From Eggerthella sp. (GTDB taxonomy: Bacteria > Actinomycetota > Coriobacteriia > Coriobacteriales > Eggerthellaceae): DNA of 64,000 nucleotides. Under the pieces are notes generated by a model. It was not told where the DNA came from, made no database searches, and worked only from the letters and a program-made list of their open reading frames with translations. Positions within the stretch are counted from its first letter, which is position 1. Each line of letters opens with the position of its first letter. The DNA is taken from the NCBI GenBank assembly GCA_030540085.1, contig JAUNWY010000002.1:186001-250000 (forward strand), given 5' to 3'. The translations under genes were made by a program, and so were the position numbers. Positions 20,841 through 29,997 of the stretch are shown here, piece by piece.

Positions 20841-21650
20841 CTATCCCAGAGCAATGGTTCGGCGATCGCCGCCGGGAACCACTACGGTTACCTCGCGGTA
20901 CCCCGCTTCATACATCCAACGATACCCCGCTTCGATGTCTCTATCCACATCGGTTACCGTATGGGCATCTGTTCCCACTGTGCAGGGTACGCCAGCACGG
21001 CAAAATTCGCGCAAAAGCTCTTGGCTGGGAAACATCTCCTCGCAAGCATAGGTGAGCCCAGAAGTGTTCACTTCGATCATTCTGCCGGCTTCGCTCGCTG
21101 CCTCCGCTGCTTGCTTGTACAAGTCGATTGGGTCAAACGAAGCTTTGCGACCAAATTTTTTTACAAGATCCGGATGAGCCATGACGGTAAAGGGCGCCTT
21201 GGAAACAACCGCTTCGCACCATACCTCGAAGTATCGACGCCAGATATAGTCGGCGCCCACCTCATCCCAATAGCCACGCTGAGCGGGATCGTCAAAAGGC
21301 CACAGATCGAGAAAATGAACCGAACCCAACACGATATCGAACCGGTCGAACTCATCGGGAGCAAACGAACGATCTTCGCCTTGCCCGAGCCAATCGAGTT
21401 CGCATCCTGCCAGCACTTCCATGTCAGGGTACTTCGCACGCTGTGCCAAAATGCGCTCAAAGTACTCCGGAAGCCGATCTGCATGCATGGAGACATAGTC
21501 ACGCGGATCAACCTGCGGCGTAAGCGGATAGTGCTCGGTAACAGCGATATTCGTAATCCCCACCTGATGGGCACGGGCAACAAGCTCCTCAATGGGCGCA
21601 TAACCATGATTCGTCATATCGGTGTGGGTGTGCTGAGTTACTAATTCCAT
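20841..21650 (-). CDS. PHP-domain phosphatase, histidinol-phosphatase (HisJ) type
   Basis: 269 residues from ATG 21650, which has AGGAG at seven bases. PHP metal-binding motifs in order: QHTHTDMTNHG, AVTEHYPL, GCELDWLG, GSVHFLDLWPF, MAHPDLVKKFG and GTDAHTV. These match HisK/HisJ histidinol-phosphatases, but no other his gene is nearby, so the substrate is inferred only from the family. Confidence 0.85.
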   Translation of the reverse strand: MELVTQHTHTDMTNHGYAPIEELVARAHQVGITNIAVTEHYPLTPQVDPRDYVSMHADRLPEYFERILAQRAKYPDMEVLAGCELDWLGQGEDRSFAPDEFDRFDIVLGSVHFLDLWPFDDPAQRGYWDEVGADYIWRRYFEVWCEAVVSKAPFTVMAHPDLVKKFGRKASFDPIDLYKQAAEAASEAGRMIEVNTSGLTYACEEMFPSQELLREFCRAGVPCTVGTDAHTVTDVDRDIEAGYRWMYEAGYREVTVVVPGGDRRTIALG

Positions 21651-21673
21651 ACGCATTCTCCTGCGACAATGAA

Positions 21674-21695
21674 GAGGGCACCCACAGGCGCCCTC
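21674..21695 (-). terminator. Hairpin terminator after the cysteine desulfurase
   Basis: Minus strand GAGGGC-GCCTGTGGGT-GCCCTC followed by TTCATT, 28 bases after the upstream gene stop. Short T tract, so efficiency is unclear. Confidence 0.6.
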
Positions 21696-21722
21696 GTTTC
21701 TTTTCGTCCTTATTGTATCGAC

Positions 21723-22910
21723 CTAACCAACCACATCGTTGAATGCTTCGATGAATGCATCAATCTCTTCTGCCGTGGTTGCATTTCCCAGGGAAACGCG
21801 AAGCGATCCCAGCGCATCATCGCGGCTAATGCCAATTGCCTTGAGGACATGCGATGGATCGAGAGAATGCGATGAGCAAGCCGAACCGCCCGATACGTAG
21901 AACCCACGCCTATCAAGCTGCAGGATAAGCGTCTCGCTTTCCATGCCCCCAACAAGCACGTTTACCACATGGGGGGCAAACGCCGTAGTGCCTGGTTCCA
22001 CCGAAACAGCAGCCTTCACCTTGGGGTTATCGAGAAGACGCGCATAGCATTCGTCACGCAGGGCGCGCAAACGCTGTGCTTTTTCGTCAAGATTCGCAAG
22101 CGAGGCACGCACAGCAGCAGAGAACCCAACGGCCCCCATAACATTCTGAGTGCCACTTCGGCGCCCCGACTCCTGACCGCCACCCACAATCTGAGCCGTA
22201 AATGGAGTACGCGCCTTAACATACAAGGCGCCCATGCCCTTCGGTCCTCCGATTTTATGCGACGAGATGGAAAGGGCATCAACGCCCCACTCCTTCACCG
22301 AAACAGGAATCTTGCCGAATGCCTGGGTTGCATCCACATGGAAAAGCGCTCCCGCCTTGTGCGCAACAGCGGCAAGGGCGGGGATATCCATGACGCTGCC
22401 CACTTCGTTGTTAACCGCCATGATGGACACGAGCAAAACCCTATCGGTAAGAACTTCTTCCAAGGCATCAGGCGTGATGTGACCAGAGGAATCGGGTTCA
22501 ACATACGTTACCTGAGCGCCCCAATGCCCCAGCGTTTCTGCTGCTTTAAGGACGGCATCATGCTCAATGGAGGAAACTACGATTTGAGGAACGCATTCAT
22601 GATCGCCCTCCTGCTCGGCGCGGGCCATCGCAGCATCAACAATGCCGAACAATGCAGCATTATCGGCCTCGGTGGCGCCAGAGGTGAACGTCACCTCGTC
22701 GGGACGTGCCTTGATAGATCGCGCAATATCTTCGCGCGCCTGTTCAAGTGCGCGGAACGCCGTGCGGCCAACCTCGTAAAGGGAATTGGCGTTGCCGTTG
22801 CCCGCAACAAGTCCGTCGACTCCCGCTTGAAGATACGGAGCCATAGCGTCGGCGGCCTCTTTGCAAAGCGGAGCTGTTGCCGCCCAGTCCAAATAAACAG
22901 GTTTGTCCAT
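21723..22910 (-). CDS. Cysteine desulfurase (NifS/IscS class)
   Basis: 395 residues. PLP enzyme that removes sulfur from cysteine for Fe-S clusters or thio-modification. VYLDWAATAP at the N-terminus, TSGATEADNAALFG, the PLP Lys in SISSHKIGGPKGMGALYV and the persulfide Cys in SGGSACSSHSLDPSHVLKA are all present. The loop around the catalytic Cys is the long class I type. Its ATG overlaps the rpe stop (TAATG). No iscU or mnmA is adjacent. Confidence 0.93.
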   Translation of the reverse strand: MDKPVYLDWAATAPLCKEAADAMAPYLQAGVDGLVAGNGNANSLYEVGRTAFRALEQAREDIARSIKARPDEVTFTSGATEADNAALFGIVDAAMARAEQEGDHECVPQIVVSSIEHDAVLKAAETLGHWGAQVTYVEPDSSGHITPDALEEVLTDRVLLVSIMAVNNEVGSVMDIPALAAVAHKAGALFHVDATQAFGKIPVSVKEWGVDALSISSHKIGGPKGMGALYVKARTPFTAQIVGGGQESGRRSGTQNVMGAVGFSAAVRASLANLDEKAQRLRALRDECYARLLDNPKVKAAVSVEPGTTAFAPHVVNVLVGGMESETLILQLDRRGFYVSGGSACSSHSLDPSHVLKAIGISRDDALGSLRVSLGNATTAEEIDAFIEAFNDVVG

Positions 22911-23593
22911 TAGCGAGCCTCCGCCCCAGCATTGCGCAAAATGCCGATGGCCGCTTCAGGGTCTTCCGCCTTGAATACGCCAGAACCGGCAACCAGCACA
23001 TCCGCGCCTTGAGCACATACCAAACCTGCCGTACGCCCAGCACTTATTCCGCCATCGACCTCGATAAGAAGATCGGGGTTCAAACGCTTCGCCATTTCGG
23101 CCACCTTGCCCACACGATCTTCGCTGCCTTCAATATATGACTGGCCGGAAAAGCCCGGGAACACGCTCATGACCAGAACCATATCCACTTCAGCAATGTA
23201 AGGCTCCAGCTCCTCGACAGGGTAATCGGGTTTCAGGGTTAACGCCGGATGCACGCCAGCCTCGCGAGTCCGCTGAATGAACTCACGCACCTCGCCTTCC
23301 CCATGAAGCGCTTCCATGTGGACCGAAACCCAATCGGCACCGGCCTTCAAATACCAATCGAGCTGCTCGAGCGGATTGGAAATCATAAGATGCACATCGA
23401 GCGGGATATCGGTGATCTTCCTCAACTGCGAAACGAAAGGGACGCCCAATGTGAGATTTGGGACAAAATGCCCATCCATCACATCAACGTGGATGAAATC
23501 CGTGCCCCCACGTTCAAGCATGCGAATATCGCGCTCGAAGTTCATGAAGTCCGCAGACAAAATAGAGGGGGAGATTTTGATGTCACCGAACAC
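22910..23593 (-). CDS. rpe: Ribulose-phosphate 3-epimerase
   Basis: 227 residues. Interconverts ribulose-5-P and xylulose-5-P in the pentose phosphate pathway. TIM-barrel signatures: KISPSILSADFMNFERDI, IHVDVMDGHFVPNLTLG, VHLMISNPLEQ, VLVMSVFPGFSGQSYIE and LIEVDGGISAGRTAGLV. Catalytic Asp and His and metal ligands are in these motifs. One-base overlap with the cysteine desulfurase downstream. Confidence 0.96.
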   Translation of the reverse strand: MFGDIKISPSILSADFMNFERDIRMLERGGTDFIHVDVMDGHFVPNLTLGVPFVSQLRKITDIPLDVHLMISNPLEQLDWYLKAGADWVSVHMEALHGEGEVREFIQRTREAGVHPALTLKPDYPVEELEPYIAEVDMVLVMSVFPGFSGQSYIEGSEDRVGKVAEMAKRLNPDLLIEVDGGISAGRTAGLVCAQGADVLVAGSGVFKAEDPEAAIGILRNAGAEAR

Positions 23594-23695
23594 GGCAACC
23601 CCTTTCCTTCAAAGTAACCTGCTGCCTATTCTACACGCAGCACTGCGGTAAAACGGACAAAGCCGCATGCACTCCGCGGCAGCGCATCACATAAC

Positions 23696-24160
23696 TTACT
23701 TATTCTTCGCCTCAAGATCGAGCAGGAACTTCTTCACTGTTGGCCCAAAGGCATAGCCCCCCAATTTTCCGTTTGACCCAACCACTCTATGGCAGGGGAC
23801 AAACAGCGGGATGGGGTTACGGCCACAAGCTTGCCCCACCGCCTGCAGAGCGCCCGGCCTACCAAGGCTTTCTGCGATTTCGGCATAGGTACGCGTCTCG
23901 CCATAGGGAATTTCGGAGATCTTCGCCCAGACCTCACGCTGGAACGCCGATCCTTCAGCACGCACCGGAACCTCAAATGCGATACGCTTTCCAGCAAGAT
24001 ATTCCAAGACTTCGCTGGAAGCCCGATTGGTGAGGGCCGTCGCATGCTGACGTCCTGCCAGTTGAACAGGGCCAAAGGCAAAATGGGTTATAGCGACACC
24101 ATCCGACTCAATGGCAACCCTCCCCATAGGGGTGCGATAGATAAAATACGTTCGCTCCAT
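23696..24160 (-). CDS. ogt: Methylated-DNA-protein-cysteine methyltransferase
   Basis: 154 residues. Suicide repair enzyme for O6-alkylguanine. The active-site motif IPLFVPCHRVVGSNGKLGGYAFG is complete; GETRTYAEIAESLGRPGALQAVGQACGRNP is the helix-turn-helix and asparagine hinge. Its start overlaps the gpsA stop (TGATG), so it is probably co-translated with gpsA. Confidence 0.95.
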   Translation of the reverse strand: MERTYFIYRTPMGRVAIESDGVAITHFAFGPVQLAGRQHATALTNRASSEVLEYLAGKRIAFEVPVRAEGSAFQREVWAKISEIPYGETRTYAEIAESLGRPGALQAVGQACGRNPIPLFVPCHRVVGSNGKLGGYAFGPTVKKFLLDLEAKNK

Positions 24161-25185
24161 CAGTGCTTTTCGCCCGCCTCGGCAAGCCCCCAGAACTCAG
24201 TGGTCAAGGGACGCTTGAACAAATCGGCAGCCAGGGGTTCGATGGGAGCACCCTCCCACACCAACGATCGAACCGCTGTGGTAATGGGAAGCTCAACATT
24301 GTGCTTTTCAGCCAAGGGGCAGATGGTTTGGCAGGCAACAGCCCCTTCTACCACCATATGGGTTCGCTTCTCGAAACCGCCCAACGTAGCGCCCTGGGCA
24401 AGCGCCTTGCCAAACGAACGGTTGCGGGAATGCTCAGAAGTGCAGGTTGCGATCAAATCGCCCGCACCCGCAAGGCCCATTACTGTCAAGGCGTCGCCGC
24501 CGCAAGCCTTCACTAGTCGGCTCATTTCCGCCATACCGCGCGTCATGATCATAGCGGCGGTATTGTCGCCGAAGCCAAAACCATACGCCGCGCCCACCGC
24601 AATAGCGATAACGTTCTTAAACGCCGCGCACAGCTCAACGCCCACATAATCAGGAGAGGTGTAGCAACGAAAATACGATGTGGTAAACAAGTCGCGAAAA
24701 TAGTGCGCAGTAGTTCTGGAACGCGAAGCGATTACCGTGCCAGCAGGAACCCCCAGGATAACTTCTTCTGCATGGTTGGGGCCAGAAAGCGCCGCAAGCC
24801 TGTCGATATTCCCCAGAACCTCTTCGAATACTTGGACAGGCAGAAGCCCCGTACCTTCCTCGACGCCTTTCGAGCAAATAACGATGGGGGTATCGTCTTC
24901 AACAACTGGAGCAAGATCCTGAGCAAACTGGCGCGTCAACCGCGAAGGGGTGACGATAACGAGAGCTTCGGCATGCTCGGCGCATTCATACAGATTGCTT
25001 GTTGCCAAAATGGAGTCGGAAAGCATCACGCCGCTCAGATAGCGAGGATTATGGTGCTCATTCGTAATGGCATCTGCCACCTCTGGCTTACGAGCCCACA
25101 TGACCACCTCGTTGCCGGCCGCTGCAAGCGTTTGGGCCAAAGCGGTGCCCCATGAGCCTGCACCGATTACCGCAATCTTACCCAT
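24160..25185 (-). CDS. gpsA: Glycerol-3-phosphate dehydrogenase [NAD(P)+]
   Basis: 341 residues from ATG 25185, preceded by GAGGAGG. Reduces DHAP to sn-glycerol-3-phosphate for phospholipid synthesis. N-terminal dinucleotide motif KIAVIGAGSWGTALAQTLA, VICSKGVEEGTGLLPV, LSGPNHAEEV, catalytic Lys in ELCAAFKNVIAIAVGAAYG and TCTSEHSRNRSFG. It follows plsY with an 80-base gap holding a perfect hairpin, fitting a glycerolipid pair. Confidence 0.95.
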   Translation of the reverse strand: MGKIAVIGAGSWGTALAQTLAAAGNEVVMWARKPEVADAITNEHHNPRYLSGVMLSDSILATSNLYECAEHAEALVIVTPSRLTRQFAQDLAPVVEDDTPIVICSKGVEEGTGLLPVQVFEEVLGNIDRLAALSGPNHAEEVILGVPAGTVIASRSRTTAHYFRDLFTTSYFRCYTSPDYVGVELCAAFKNVIAIAVGAAYGFGFGDNTAAMIMTRGMAEMSRLVKACGGDALTVMGLAGAGDLIATCTSEHSRNRSFGKALAQGATLGGFEKRTHMVVEGAVACQTICPLAEKHNVELPITTAVRSLVWEGAPIEPLAADLFKRPLTTEFWGLAEAGEKH

Positions 25186-25225
25186 ATGTCCTCCTCGAAG
25201 AATGCTCATAGCATTCCAAAACTCA

Positions 25226-25251
25226 ACGGGCAGGCAAAACTGCCTGCCCGT
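25226..25251 (-). terminator. Perfect 10-bp hairpin between plsY and gpsA
   Basis: ACGGGCAGGC-AAAACT-GCCTGCCCGT. There is no T tract on either strand, so it may be a processing or attenuation hairpin rather than a full terminator. Confidence 0.5.
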
Positions 25252-25265
25252 AAGATGAACTGTCT

Positions 25266-25964
25266 TTATGCCCTTTTCTTCGAACCGATCCGATTTTCCG
25301 TTCCGGCACGCAAACGGGCAATGTTTTCCCTATGAGCCCATATAACGGTCAGGCCAACCAGCAAGCACAGCACAAAGGCAACGGGGTTGCCCCAGAAGAA
25401 ATACAGCGCGAAAAGGGGACATGCCGCAGCTGCTGCGATGGATCCCACGGAAACATACTTTGTTGCCACAACCAGAACAGCGAAAATCGCAATTTCAAGC
25501 AAGGCTCCAACAGGGCCAAACGTGGAAAACAGGCAGCCAACGGCAACAGCGATGCCCTTGCCTCCCCTGAAACCCAGCCATGGACAGAAAATATGACCCA
25601 TGGTGCAACCAAAGAACGCTACCGCAAGACATACCTGTTCGATGTAAAGGAACGGGTTCGGCGAACCGCAGAACGTTTGAACGAACTCCACAACAGCAAG
25701 CACATTGCCGGGAAGCACTTGGGTACCGAATGCTGCGGCAATAAGCCCTGCGACGATGCCTTTGCCAAAATCGAGGACGAATACGGCATATCCACCCACT
25801 TTTCCCATGGTGCGAATGGCGTTGGTGGTACCAATATTGCCCGAGCCATGCTCACGCAAATCCGTGTGATAAAACACCCGCGAGATTATGACTCCCCATG
25901 GAATGGAACCCAGCAAAAACGAAATAACAAGCAGTAAGGCCAATTGACCCAAAACCGTCAACAT
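25266..25964 (-). CDS. plsY: Glycerol-3-phosphate acyltransferase PlsY
   Basis: 232 residues, about six membrane helices. Transfers acyl groups from acyl-phosphate to glycerol-3-phosphate. The three PlsY motifs are present: LGSIPWGVIISRVFY with GSGNIGTTNAIRTMGK, CTMGHIFCPWLGFRGGKGIAVA and the C-terminal HRENIARLRAGTENRIG. It lies six bases after der and ahead of gpsA, which makes its substrate. Confidence 0.95.
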   Translation of the reverse strand: MLTVLGQLALLLVISFLLGSIPWGVIISRVFYHTDLREHGSGNIGTTNAIRTMGKVGGYAVFVLDFGKGIVAGLIAAAFGTQVLPGNVLAVVEFVQTFCGSPNPFLYIEQVCLAVAFFGCTMGHIFCPWLGFRGGKGIAVAVGCLFSTFGPVGALLEIAIFAVLVVATKYVSVGSIAAAAACPLFALYFFWGNPVAFVLCLLVGLTVIWAHRENIARLRAGTENRIGSKKRA

Positions 25965-25970
25965 CGACTG

Positions 25971-27281
25971 TTAATCCTTCTTCTTAAACTTGAGGTTGAT
26001 TGGAGTACCGGTGAAATCAAACGTGGAACGCAACCTATTTTCCAGATAACGCTCAAACGAGGGCTCGACCAGATCGGGGTGGTTGCAGAAGAACGTAAAG
26101 AACGGAGGCTGAACGCCCGTTTGGGTAACATACTTCAGCTTCAAAATACGCTTGCCCTTGGAAATGGTATGACCGAACTCGCGAATATCCTGAAGCCAGT
26201 TGTTAAGACGGCTCGTAGAAATGCTCTTAGAGTAGTTGGCATACGCTTCGTTGATGGCGCCCCAGATGCGCTGAACGTTCTTGCCGGAAAGCGCAGAAAT
26301 GGCGATGACCGGTGCATATCCCACAAATTTTAGACGGTCTTCAATGCGTTCGCGCACTTCAGCCTTTGCGTCCGGACCTTCCACCAAGTCCCACTTGTTC
26401 AGTACCACGACCATAGCGCAGCCGCGCTCAGCCGCCATACCGGCAACACGCTGATCCTGGTCGGTAAGACCGATAGTGGAGTCAATCACCAAAAGAACAA
26501 CTTCAGCGCGATCGATAGCGCGCATAGCACGCACGAAGCCGTAGTATTCAACATCTTCGTCGATAACGCTCTTCTTACGCAGGCCCGCCGTATCGACGAT
26601 AGTGTAGAACTGACCCTCATGCTCCACCATGGTATCGATGGCGTCGCGCGTGGTGCCTGCAACATTGGAAACGATGGAACGATCGTTGTTGGTGAGCTTG
26701 TTCGTCAAAGATGACTTACCCGCATTAGGGCGACCGATAATAGCAACGTTGATGGAGTCAATCTCCTCTTCCTCGTCGCTTTCCTCGGGGAACAGCGAAA
26801 CGATTTCATCGAGCAGGTCGCCCGTACCGGTACCGTGAAGGGCGGAAACGGGACGCGGCTCCCCTAAGCCCAGCTGCATGAACTCCCACATAGCGCTTTC
26901 GTCGGCTGCGTTATCGAGTTTGTTTACCGAAAGAAGCACCGGCTTCTTGCTACGGCGCAGGATGTTGGCAACAGCCTCATCGTCTGCATTGATGCCGGTT
27001 TGACCGTCAACCAAGAAGATGATGACGTCTGCCTCGTCGGCTGCAGTTAGCGCCTGGGCAGTAATAGAACCCTGGAATTCATCGTCACTGCCCATTTCGA
27101 TACCGCCGGTATCGATGATCTTGAAGTCGCGGCCATTCCAGTCCGCCTCATGATAAGAACGATCACGCGTCACGCCGCGCATTTCGTGAACAATAGCTTC
27201 GTTGTTTTCCGCAAGGCGGTTCACCAAGGTGGATTTGCCCACATTGGGGCGACCAACAATGGCCACGATTGGCAAGCTCAT
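25971..27281 (-). CDS. der: Ribosome-associated GTPase Der (EngA)
   Basis: 436 residues from ATG 27281, with AGGAG upstream. 50S assembly GTPase with two tandem G domains: GRPNVGKSTLVNR/DTGG/NKLD and GRPNAGKSSLTNK/DTAG/NKWD, then a C-terminal KH-like domain (LKLKYVTQTGVQPPFFTFFCNHPDLVEPSFERYLENRLR region). The linker between the G domains is acidic (EESDEEEEID). The frame is open 12 codons upstream but without a ribosome-binding site. Confidence 0.96.
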   Translation of the reverse strand: MSLPIVAIVGRPNVGKSTLVNRLAENNEAIVHEMRGVTRDRSYHEADWNGRDFKIIDTGGIEMGSDDEFQGSITAQALTAADEADVIIFLVDGQTGINADDEAVANILRRSKKPVLLSVNKLDNAADESAMWEFMQLGLGEPRPVSALHGTGTGDLLDEIVSLFPEESDEEEEIDSINVAIIGRPNAGKSSLTNKLTNNDRSIVSNVAGTTRDAIDTMVEHEGQFYTIVDTAGLRKKSVIDEDVEYYGFVRAMRAIDRAEVVLLVIDSTIGLTDQDQRVAGMAAERGCAMVVVLNKWDLVEGPDAKAEVRERIEDRLKFVGYAPVIAISALSGKNVQRIWGAINEAYANYSKSISTSRLNNWLQDIREFGHTISKGKRILKLKYVTQTGVQPPFFTFFCNHPDLVEPSFERYLENRLRSTFDFTGTPINLKFKKKD

Positions 27282-27397
27282 TCTTGCTCCTAACATTGCT
27301 GAAGGTAACTTTATCAAGGGTTCAGGATACCACTCACACGAACCCGCAATTTGACCGCCTCATCAGCAGCACGGGATAAACACGCCTTCCCTATGAG

Positions 27398-28249
27398 CTA
27401 CACGATGGGTTTCTTCCATTCGGGCAGGCCGCGAGCACGGCGATTGCGATTACGACCGCGCATATTCCGAACGCACCCTTGCATGCCATGGGGAACATAT
27501 TCCATATCCTCAAGATCATCGGGCAAATAGCTCACCAAAGACAGAGGGGCCGTCTGCTGCACCGCTTCGGGCTCAGGGCCGGCAACAGCAGCAAATCCAT
27601 GAACCGATGCACCTTGAGCCACGAGTTTCTGCTCGTAACCGCTCCAAGGCTCTTCAGGGAACAGAGAGCGGACATCGTCGGTATTCCACAGCAATTCGTA
27701 GCCAGCCAATTCGAGCTGAGTGAGAGAGAACTCATGCATTGGCATGCTATCGGTACGCAAACGCAAAGGTGCGCCCTTTGCCAAAAGCGGACGATACGCC
27801 ATAAGGCGATCCAGATAGGTAAGACGCAAAGGCGCTTTCTTTTTCTTGGGAAACGGCGTGGGGAAGTTCAAGAGAATGGCGGAAAGTTCTCCTTCCGCAA
27901 AAAAGTCCGAAAGATCACGGTCTTCCTCATTGAATACGAAAACCGCATTGGTAACCCCTTGGGCAATAGCGCGCTCGGCACAACGAACCACGCATACGCC
28001 ATCCACGTCGATACCAACAAACAGCGTATCGGGCCGCGCGGCGGCGCACTCTACGGTGTACTCCCCCTTTCCGCAGCCCAAATCGAGCACAACATGCTGA
28101 TAAGCATCGACACGGGAGCCTTCATGGGGAGCCCATTGGCTCCACCGACCACGCCAACCCGATGGATTCGGCTCATAGGATTGAGTGGCCCCGGCAAGAC
28201 GGTCTTCAAGGGAAAAGCCTTTATTCAGGCGGGATCGGGTGGTTCGCAT
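27398..28249 (-). CDS. trmB: tRNA (guanine-N7-)-methyltransferase
   Basis: 283 residues from ATG 28249. SAM-dependent m7G46 methylation of tRNA. Motif I VVLDLGCGKGEYTVECAAARPDTLFVGIDVD, the FPTPFPKKKKAPLRLTYLDRL region (family PDPWPKKRHHKRR position) and LRTDSMPMHEFSL are visible. The C-terminus is about 50 residues longer than usual and ends in a basic tail (MRGRNRNRRARGLPEWKK), perhaps for RNA binding. Stands 116 bases upstream of der. Confidence 0.9.
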   Translation of the reverse strand: MRTTRSRLNKGFSLEDRLAGATQSYEPNPSGWRGRWSQWAPHEGSRVDAYQHVVLDLGCGKGEYTVECAAARPDTLFVGIDVDGVCVVRCAERAIAQGVTNAVFVFNEEDRDLSDFFAEGELSAILLNFPTPFPKKKKAPLRLTYLDRLMAYRPLLAKGAPLRLRTDSMPMHEFSLTQLELAGYELLWNTDDVRSLFPEEPWSGYEQKLVAQGASVHGFAAVAGPEPEAVQQTAPLSLVSYLPDDLEDMEYVPHGMQGCVRNMRGRNRNRRARGLPEWKKPIV

Positions 28250-28315
28250 CGCAGCAATAACTCCAAACAGAAACAGAACAGGCAGCAGCAAGCAACCTTT
28301 GGAAAAGAGAAGGAC

Positions 28316-29161
28316 CTACAGCTCGCCCAAATAACGGACAACGCTTTCAATTTGATTGTCGGGCGTGGAAGCACCTGCGCTCACACCCACAACGCGGCAT
28401 CCGTCAAACCATGACGGGTCGATCTCCTCGGCACGCTCGATATGATGGGCGCGGGAGCAGTGCTGCGCGCAAATCTCAAAGAGACGCGTGGTGTTCGACG
28501 AATTGCGTCCCCCGATTACCACCATGGCATCCACCTGCTCTGCAAGCTCGACGGCGGAAAGCTGGCGTTGCGTCGTCGCAAAGCAGATGGTGTCTTTCAC
28601 TTCAAGGTCGAGGTGGAGCCCCTCGAGCGCGTCTAGAACCTCCTCGAAGCGTTCTCGAGATTGAGTGGTTTGAACGACCACGCCAACCCTTCCCGACAAA
28701 TCGGAGGGTATATCTTCAGGGGAGCCAACAATGGTGCACTGACCGCCGGCGACACGGGCATGAGCCGAGATTCCCTCCACTTCAGGATGGCCGGCTTCGC
28801 CCACCACTAAAACGTGACGGCCCTCCTTGGCAAGTTTCGCCGCAGCACGTTGAGCGCGCATAACATGCGGGCATGTTGCGTCGATCACCGTAAAACCCCG
28901 CTGCTCAATGTCATCGATAACCTGGGGCACCACTCCATGCGAGCGGATAACCACCCCATCCGCATCGATGCTGTCGACCGAGTCGGCGACGCAGATTCCA
29001 CGCTCCTCGAGCTCGGCAACAACACCGGGGTTATGGATGAGCGGCCCAAGCGTACATACCGAACCGCCTGCTTCCGCTGCTTTAAGGGTCATGTCGAGCG
29101 CACGCTGCACACCATAGCAAGCGCCTGCATAGGCAGCCTTCACAACTTTGAGTTTACCCAT
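28316..29161 (-). CDS. ispH: 4-hydroxy-3-methylbut-2-enyl diphosphate reductase
   Basis: 281 residues. Last step of the MEP isoprenoid pathway, a [4Fe-4S] enzyme giving IPP and DMAPP. The three cluster Cys are in GACYGVQRALDM, DATCPHVMRAQ and DTICFATTQRQ; the catalytic Glu region (VEGISAHA) and NSSNTTRLFEIC are present. Follows plsC by five bases in the cmk-plsC-ispH run. Confidence 0.95.
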   Translation of the reverse strand: MGKLKVVKAAYAGACYGVQRALDMTLKAAEAGGSVCTLGPLIHNPGVVAELEERGICVADSVDSIDADGVVIRSHGVVPQVIDDIEQRGFTVIDATCPHVMRAQRAAAKLAKEGRHVLVVGEAGHPEVEGISAHARVAGGQCTIVGSPEDIPSDLSGRVGVVVQTTQSRERFEEVLDALEGLHLDLEVKDTICFATTQRQLSAVELAEQVDAMVVIGGRNSSNTTRLFEICAQHCSRAHHIERAEEIDPSWFDGCRVVGVSAGASTPDNQIESVVRYLGEL

Positions 29162-29166
29162 GGACG

Positions 29167-29997
29167 TTACTCCCTGTCGGAATAGTCAGGCAATGTTGCA
29201 GGATCAAATGCCGGAATGGGATGCTCAGCAAACACCTGCGAGTAATCCTTCGAATCGGGGAACAGCTCAGCCATATTTATTTCCTCTGGCTTGCAGCCCC
29301 TCGTAAGCGCATACGCTTCGCGCATCACATACCATGAGCAACCGTCCATGCGCTCATCTTTAGGGAGGAAGTCAAATGAAGAAAGCTCAACAGGCGTACC
29401 GAAGCGCGCCGTGATACGCGGGAAACGCACACGCTGCCCCTTCTGCTTCACCTTGCTCACATTCTCCAAGCCCAAAGGAATAAGGGGGGCCTTGCCCATT
29501 CGGGCAATAAGAGCTGCGCCGCCGTGCAATTCTGGGGCAGCGCTTCCTTTACCGCGCCTTGTTCCTTCAGGGAAAATGCCAACCCATTCACCGTTTTTCA
29601 GCATACGGGAAGCGCGCTTCAAAGCAGTTCGGTCAGCGCTGCCTCGCTTGATAGGGAAAGCGCCGACACTTGAAATAACCATACCCAAGAAGCCCTTACC
29701 CGCACGAAACAGGGAATCGCGGGCAATCAAGCGCACCCATCCCTTAGGACGAACCGAAAGGAACATGATGATAACGTCGAGGTACGAATAGTGAGGCGAA
29801 ACCAAAATGGCACCAGTCGTTTTACCGGCAAAAGCATCCACGATTTCCTTGCCTTCTACGCGAAAGCGGAACAACACCTTGCACAGAAAGCTGAACAGCC
29901 CTGAAAGGAACACGGCAATGCCATGGGGAATGCGATTGTCCTGATTGTTTCCAGAGAGAGGGCGATCCCAATACTCTTCATGTATGTTGAAGGCCAT
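29167..29997 (-). CDS. plsC: 1-acyl-sn-glycerol-3-phosphate acyltransferase (PlsC family)
   Basis: 276 residues. Acylates lysophosphatidic acid to phosphatidic acid. HX4D motif in VSPHYSYLDV, IPLGL and FPEGTRRGKGS motifs, with a hydrophobic helix near residues 30-50. The start ATG at 29997 overlaps the cmk stop (TAATG) and has AAGGA upstream. It supplies the step after PlsY, about 3 kb away on the same strand. Confidence 0.9.
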   Translation of the reverse strand: MAFNIHEEYWDRPLSGNNQDNRIPHGIAVFLSGLFSFLCKVLFRFRVEGKEIVDAFAGKTTGAILVSPHYSYLDVIIMFLSVRPKGWVRLIARDSLFRAGKGFLGMVISSVGAFPIKRGSADRTALKRASRMLKNGEWVGIFPEGTRRGKGSAAPELHGGAALIARMGKAPLIPLGLENVSKVKQKGQRVRFPRITARFGTPVELSSFDFLPKDERMDGCSWYVMREAYALTRGCKPEEINMAELFPDSKDYSQVFAEHPIPAFDPATLPDYSDRE